Below, piece after piece: positions 58,907 through 64,000 of a DNA stretch of 64,000 nucleotides. The stretch comes from Mucidula mucida (Eukaryota; Basidiomycota; Agaricomycetes; Agaricales; Physalacriaceae): contig JADNYV010000004.1 of assembly GCA_015501055.1 (NCBI GenBank), forward strand, positions 124,001-188,000, given 5' to 3'. The position numbers were made by a program, and so were the translations under genes. The notes below the pieces were generated by a model. That model was given only the letters and a program-made list of their open reading frames with translations. It was not told the DNA's origin and ran no database searches. The stretch's first letter is position 1. Every line of letters begins with the position of its first letter.

Positions 58907-59515
58907 ATGTACCAAACGACCCGCCTTCTTATCCGCCCATTCGAGGACAGCGACACACTAGACGTCCATAACCTATGGACAGACCCTCGAGTGGAACCAT
59001 CGCGGACTTCCAGCACCATGGAGCTCTTGCAAGATAAAATACATGCGACACATTCGCTGTTTTTTGTCGTCTTTGAACTGCTGGATACTGGCGCGTTCGT
59101 GGGGATGAGCACTCTCTCCATTGATGGCGAATGGGGAATAATGCTTCGAAAGGAGTTCTGGGGACGGGGGTTGGGCCGAGAGGTGGCAGAGTGGACATTG
59201 CGCTACGCATTATCAGAACTTCAGATGATTGAGGTTAATCTCCGTGTCCTTGAGAGCAACGTTAGAGCACTGCATCTCTACAACTCGATGTGAGTTGTTA
59301 CGTTGTCGGAGCATAGAAACTGACATCACTTGACATACAGCGGGTTCCTCGAGATTGGAAGAGGGCAGGGCATAGTGCAGATGGTATTTACGCGGGACGC
59401 TTGGGAGGCGTTGCCGTCGCAGCAGAAGAAAAGCCCACCCATCCAATATGCATTTCATGTCTGCAGGCAGACCGTATCTTCCGTTCGACCTCCTGTACAA
59501 TCTGTAATTGTATGA
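58907..59515 (+). CDS. GNAT-family N-acetyltransferase
   Basis: Acetyl-CoA-dependent acetyltransferase of the RimJ/RimL-like branch. It begins YQTTRLLIRPFEDSD, typical of this group, then FFVVFELLDTGAFVGMSTLS and GIMLRKEFWGRGLGREVAEW, where RGLGRE is the acetyl-CoA pyrophosphate loop. Motif B follows as LRVLESNVRALHLYNS, joined over an intron (about 59291-59340) to IGFLEIGRGQG. The last 40 residues are not conserved in the family as I know it. The acceptor substrate cannot be told. Confidence 0.85.
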
Positions 59516-59934
59516 CATCTATACCCTGTAATAACTCATGTTCGTCGCAGTCCGGCTGTCGGTAATCCCGCCATTCGGTAGGTGATCGCCTCAGGTCCTG
59601 ACATATGGCGGAGGTCAAGTAATGGATCACGCCAGATCACGCGCTCTTTCATTTTCAGTCTTTCACGATCATCTTTGAAATTTTCTCGTGGAGATTCATT
59701 CTAATTTCGCCTCCATTTTGCGGCTTGCCACACTTTGAACTGATGGTTATTTGCAGAGAGAGATAACGTGGGAGGTAAGCGCCACTTGTAGGAAACTGCC
59801 TATTCTAGTTCATTTGTCGTCTCAAGGACTTTCCGTTCCGTGGAAACCCCGAACCTCATGATCATGGATTGGCCACGGCCGAAGGCTGAGGAAACTTGAC
59901 ATTCCTTTGAGCCTGTGATAAGATAAGGAACTCA
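59516..59934. other. Intergenic stretch
   Basis: About 420 bp. No gene, repeat or clear TATA box is seen. Confidence 0.4.
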
Positions 59935-61979
59935 ATGGCGAACGCCCATCTTCATCTTCATGAGGAACTCGCATCCAACGCCGCCCGCGTTACAGTTGAG
60001 ACGAAGTTCGGCAAGATTACTGGCGGAAGAGCGTCGAATGGCGCTGTTGTGTTCTTAGGTTTCTCCTTTACATCACGTTCATTTGTACCAGGAGCTCATT
60101 TCAAACCAGAGGTCCCGTATGCCCTCCCACCCTTGCGCTTCGCAGATCCCGTGGCGCTACCAACAGACTACCGATACAAGGAGGGAAAGGAATACATTAC
60201 CGAAGCCAGCTGTACGTTCAATCAAATGTACGAGCCTGTAGGACATGATTGACATATGTATATCAAGATGCTTTTCAGCCTACTAACGATGGCCAATCTG
60301 GAGGTGACACTTCAACTTTCAGAATTAAACAAAGGCAGACTGTAACATGGCCCAGACACAGCATTCGAGGATAAAGTTGGTCTAGGACAACCAACTGAGA
60401 ACCCGTAATTGCAGCTGTGGAAGCGTTGATGTTGACTGAATTGGTGTTTAGACTGTTCGTCAATATCGTCGGGCCTCCGTCATTTCCTTCAAAGACCAGC
60501 CTTCCTGTAAAGGTCTACCTTCACGGCGGGTATGGACCATTTTCACTTTTTTTTGCGGTACGTTTAACGCCGAAGTTGGTAGATTTCTTCAGTTTGGATC
60601 TCCCCACGGCCTCAAATCACAAAAGCAATTCGTAGCAACGGAAAAAGAAGAAGTCCACGTAAACATTGGATACCGACTCTCTGCCTTTGGTTTTTTGGCC
60701 AGTGACGAACCAAAAGTAGCAGGTAATTTCGGCTTCAAGGATCAATGGATGGGGCTAGAATGGATACAAAACAACATTGCTGCCTTTGGAGGTGTGTCGG
60801 ATCATGCAGAGGATAGTCAAGAACTCGTTGCTCAAGCTCGTGCCTAGGCAATCCTGAGAACATAACTATTCAGGGTTTATCCGCCGGTGAGTCGGTCTCT
60901 TCTGCGCCTTCATCGTATTCTAAATAACGCAGGTGCCCATTCGGTTCACCAGATTCTTCATCATACGTCGAGACTACCCAAAGGGATGAGGGCGCCGTTC
61001 CGAAGAGCCCTACTCATGTCGAACGCTATCGTGTATCTCATTTGCTTTGTCCGTCTCTTGCATTACTCACGTTCTTGACAGTCTACCACCGAAGACACCT
61101 GCCGAACTTCGTCCTCAATTTCAAGCGCTATGTCGAGCGTTAGAGCTCGATCCCGCCTCCCCTTCAATCTTATCTCAACTAAGAGAAGTTTCGGCCGACA
61201 AGATTTGTCACGTCATTGAAACAGACGCCGTTGGAACTGAGTACGGAACTTATCGAGGATGCGTCGACGCGGACTGGCTAGCAGCAGTGCCGGACGCGAT
61301 GGAATGGCAGCGGTCTGGGAAACTGGCCCAAGGCTTGCGGGACAAGGGCGTGAAGAGCGTGATCATTGGAGACACAAGCGAAGAATGGTATTTGTATTCC
61401 ATCGCGCATCCGGTGAAGACCCCAGCGGATGTCGTGCCGAATTTGGAGAGGTACTACCCGGATGATATCGTTGGGAAGATGGTCAAGTTATACAGGACGT
61501 TACCCGACAACGCTGGAGCAGAGGAAAGCGCACGTCTGTACGGCGAGATCGCGTCCGACTATCAAGTGCACCTCCCTGTGCGTCTGCTGGCGAGAGATCT
61601 CCAGGCGGCAGGCTTTCCGGTCCTCAGATACGAGTTTCGATGGGCACCCGAACAGGTTAGACCCAAAGGTGCTTCCAAGTTTTGTTCTGGATTGGACCTT
61701 CATTCAAACATGGATTGCACAGGTTACGTTACCCATGGCACGGATGGTGTCATATGGCACCTCCGTGTGCCCTCCCTCGAACCTGCTCAAGTTGAGGTGG
61801 CCAAAAATTGGATTCAGGCTATCGATATGGAAGTCGAGAAACTCGAAGCAGCTGGGAAACCGTTGAAGCCTGTAAATCAGGTGCTTGCCTTGTGCGAAGA
61901 CAAGAGCATCAAGTGGATCGAAGACGGAACGTGGAAATTGAAGATGAGATTACTCACTACATTACCTGGCGAGACGTAG
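59935..61979 (+). CDS. Type-B carboxylesterase, alpha/beta hydrolase (one uncertain junction)
   Basis: Esterase/lipase of the carboxylesterase B family. Exons read ETKFGKITGGRASNG, then EVPYALPPLRFADPVALP, LPVKVYLHGG (oxyanion region), FLQFGSPHGL, VNIGYRLSAFGFLASDEPK, GNFGFKDQWMGLEWIQNNIA, and the nucleophile elbow ENITIQGLSAGAHSVHQ (GxSxG with Ser). A late acidic residue lies in VIIGDTSEEWYLY and the catalytic His probably in YVTHGTDGVIW. Introns are mostly 45-65 bp. The junction near 60277, between EAS and QPTNDGQSGG, does not keep frame as read: a T run (TTTT) seems one base too long. I see no signal peptide, so it is probably intracellular. Confidence 0.85.
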
Positions 61980-62818
61980 GTGTTCAAGCTCAGACGCAAG
62001 GAGTCAGCAGAATGACTTGTCTGCAGTACCTAATAAATTCAAGCGCGTGTTCTTGTAGCGTGCTAAGAACTTGGAATCTCAAGACCAAGAAGTGATTAGT
62101 CCCTCTTTCTGTGGGCTTTACGCGGTTTGAGATCTTTATTCCACTGTTCTTAATTGCGTATCTTCGCCTCAGTGGTGTTGTCGTTTGTCCTTATGAGGAC
62201 ACTCGGACACTCCGTGGTACTTCCCACCCCTCGTGAACCACATTATTGCGCTCAAATGTCTCTATACTATTGTTCGAGAGTGCGCTATGGGCCCCTTGTA
62301 AAAAACAGTCCATTCAAAAAGTCATGACTCACGCTTGGAGCATGGATACTTGCACAGGGCTTGCGCGCGATGTATGATATATGTAGGTGTCCGAGAGATT
62401 GACAACAGCTCTTGAGTAACGACGGGGCGCACAGGATGAGGTCGGCTGTGAGGCGGGATGGGGGATGTCAAGGAGAAGGCAATCAATCCAGAGTGATCAT
62501 TGAAATTGAATAACTCAGGAATAGTGAATAATGATAGTCACAGCGGTCATAAATAACGTTCAAAGTGTCGTACTCGAAGACTTGTACTCAATGGGGCTAC
62601 CACTAGTTACATGTACCTCTCCAAAGCTTCCAGCATCGACTGAGCACTGCTACGTTGTCAGCACTGATGGAAGGATCCTCTGTCGGTGCCTGTGTACCAC
62701 ACTCTGTATGTGTCGACATCGTGAGCAGTGTGTGGCGGTTCGAATTCAAACTCCGACCACGGACTTAGCCTTGTCGACCAACCACCATCTCGTTCGCCGC
62801 ACAGGCTAATCCAAGATA
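61980..62818. other. Intergenic region upstream of the Fic-like gene
   Basis: About 840 bp with no recognisable gene on either strand. Short open frames lack conserved motifs. Confidence 0.4.
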
Positions 62819-63798
62819 ATGGATAATCAATCAACGTATCCAAATGTTGAATTCATATGCAGCACTTTACTATCTTTGCGTGAGTAGTCATTGTTGGGTA
62901 CGGGTTAATGTTGCTGACTTGTTCGTAGTTTACAATGAAAGCCGCAAACAAGGATTAAGACTTCCTTCGAACCTTCATCTCTATGGCGCTCAGATGACCA
63001 CACCTTTCCTTGACTTCAATCTTGTTGTGGTCGGCTGTCTGCGTACGAAAACGCCTCTACGTGCTCTGCAGCTGAATGCCTTTGTAACATCTGGCGTGGT
63101 ACCTGCAGGAGGTGCGCATGGATTCCACAAAGGCTTTTTGTGGATGCAGAAGTCTGCTGAGGCCATGTCACAGATAGGTGAGAACGAAGGTTCTGACTTA
63201 ATACCCATTACTACGCAGGTGTGCGCGTTGCTCGTATCCACTGATCCAGGTTGATCTTTCATCTCACCTATAGTCAGTCAAATACGCCATAGATGTTGCT
63301 TGCGACCTCGCCATCACCGTTCGCGTTGAACAGTGGTTCCTCGACGGGAATCATAGGACCGCTCTCGCCTGCATGATTTTCTCCCTCGCAGAGCAAAGTG
63401 TGATCCTATCATCGACTTTCTGCCCGTATAAGGCATACACTATCATCAGTGCACGGTTCCATCCGGGCAACGAGTCGAATCATCTTGACGAAGTGGCCCG
63501 CCAGTCCGCAAGATCACATTTAGTCTCCTATATTCGTACGTGCACCCGGCGGGCCATGCCCATTAAGGACAGTCCAACTGCGCTTCGACCATACCTTGAG
63601 CGTCACCTCCATGCTATCAGAGTTCTGCCGAATACTGTGATCGAGATAGAAGACCTTCGATGCGAGCTAGAGATTTTCGCGAACGAGGGAGCCTGGATGG
63701 AACGGCTAAAGGTTTGGAGAGCCCAAGGTGATCGCACGAAGGTCAACATGAAGTTGACTTTTTCGTCTCTCGCGAAAGGAATATATAAGCTACCATAG
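62819..63798 (+). CDS. Fic/Doc-like (Fido fold) protein with altered catalytic motif
   Basis: Four exons: the ATG at 62819 gives MDNQSTYPNVEFICSTLLSL, joined over a 49-bp intron to LYNESRKQGLRLPSNLHLYG. A His/Gly-rich stretch (GAHGFHKGFLWMQKSAEAMS) is followed, after two introns (about 63177-63219 and 63231-63274), by KYAIDVACDLAITVRVEQWF and LDGNHRTALACMIFSLAEQ. This aligns with the Fic motif HPFxxGNxRT, but His is Gln, Pro is Trp and the Gly before Arg is His. Downstream are YKAYTIISARFHPGNESNHL and a helical C-terminus to 63798. Family Fic proteins transfer AMP or other phosphates. Loss of the His suggests a changed or lost activity. The family call rests on one motif and general helix content. 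Confidence 0.5.
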
Positions 63799-64000
63799 TC
63801 AAGCATGTTCTGGCTCAAGGCAGCGCTTCTCTGATAGCGCAGTGTTATATTGTTCGTCTTCAGCATTCCGTAGCGTACTCGATGTATTAGCCTTCTCTCG
63901 AGGCTAGCCGATGTAGCAATACGGGACGACAATTCCAATGTTAGGCGGTCGGACAAGTTGGTTATATACATACTCTGTATCGCAATCGCCTCTAACGGTG
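63799..64000. other. Right-edge sequence
   Basis: About 200 bp after the Fic-like gene. It is probably its 3' end and intergenic DNA. Nothing further is recognised. Confidence 0.4.

Noticed and set aside
1..64000. CRISPR array, rRNA, bacterial operon, intact transposon or provirus
   Set aside because: No regular direct-repeat array, rRNA block, transposase, integrase or reverse transcriptase motif was found on either strand.

Overview
The window is nuclear DNA from a mushroom-forming basidiomycete (Agaricomycetes), judged from the sequence alone. Genes sit close together on both strands and are cut by many short introns (mostly 44-60 bp, GT-AG, CTRAY branch points). There is a local family of the short F-box proteins typical of agaricomycetes, and the conserved genes are fungal (ATG18, NUP159, TAF6, PHO84-type transporter, MDM35). 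No bacterial, viral, plasmid, CRISPR or rRNA signature was found. Genus and order cannot be decided from the sequence.

Left part (1-28.5 kb): a coiled-coil/polyproline protein running off the left edge is divergent from a Nudix CoA-diphosphatase-like gene. Then comes a family of related F-box genes (3.2-14 kb), with one apparently full copy, one broken copy, one relic and one copy with a single frame break. It is interleaved with a MARVEL-like membrane protein and ATG18. The nucleoporin NUP159 and TAF6 form a tight divergent pair, followed by a phosducin-like gene, a second type of F-box/LRR gene, a YeeZ-like Rossmann protein, a GRE2-like reductase and a GPI-anchored Kre9/Knh1-like wall protein.

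Middle part (28.5-44.4 kb): an NCS1 nucleobase-type transporter, an LSB-type SH3 protein, a phytanoyl-CoA dioxygenase, an MDM35/TRIAP1 homologue, a 1.5 kb gene-free stretch holding a diverged ~40-bp repeat family, a serine carboxypeptidase, an RNI-like LRR protein with an RGG-rich head, a secreted GH43 glycosidase, a C3HC zinc-finger (NIPA/Rsm1) protein and an LYR-motif protein.

Right part (44.8-64 kb): mainly transport and surface metabolism. It holds a PHO84-type phosphate permease, an APC amino-acid/GABA/choline permease, a ureohydrolase with a signal peptide divergent from a MATE exporter, an agaricomycete-type unknown membrane protein, a DUF1295 reductase, a GNAT acetyltransferase, a type-B carboxylesterase, and a Fic/Doc-like protein whose catalytic His is replaced.

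Two patterns cut across the genes. At least sixteen coding frames are broken by exactly one base, nearly always a missing base in a short homopolymer, which points to residual sequencing error, pseudogene decay or both. At least five introns use GC-AG borders, more than expected. No search or alignment could be run. Family calls rest on recognised motifs, and introns were placed by GT/GC-AG borders, branch points and frame continuity.
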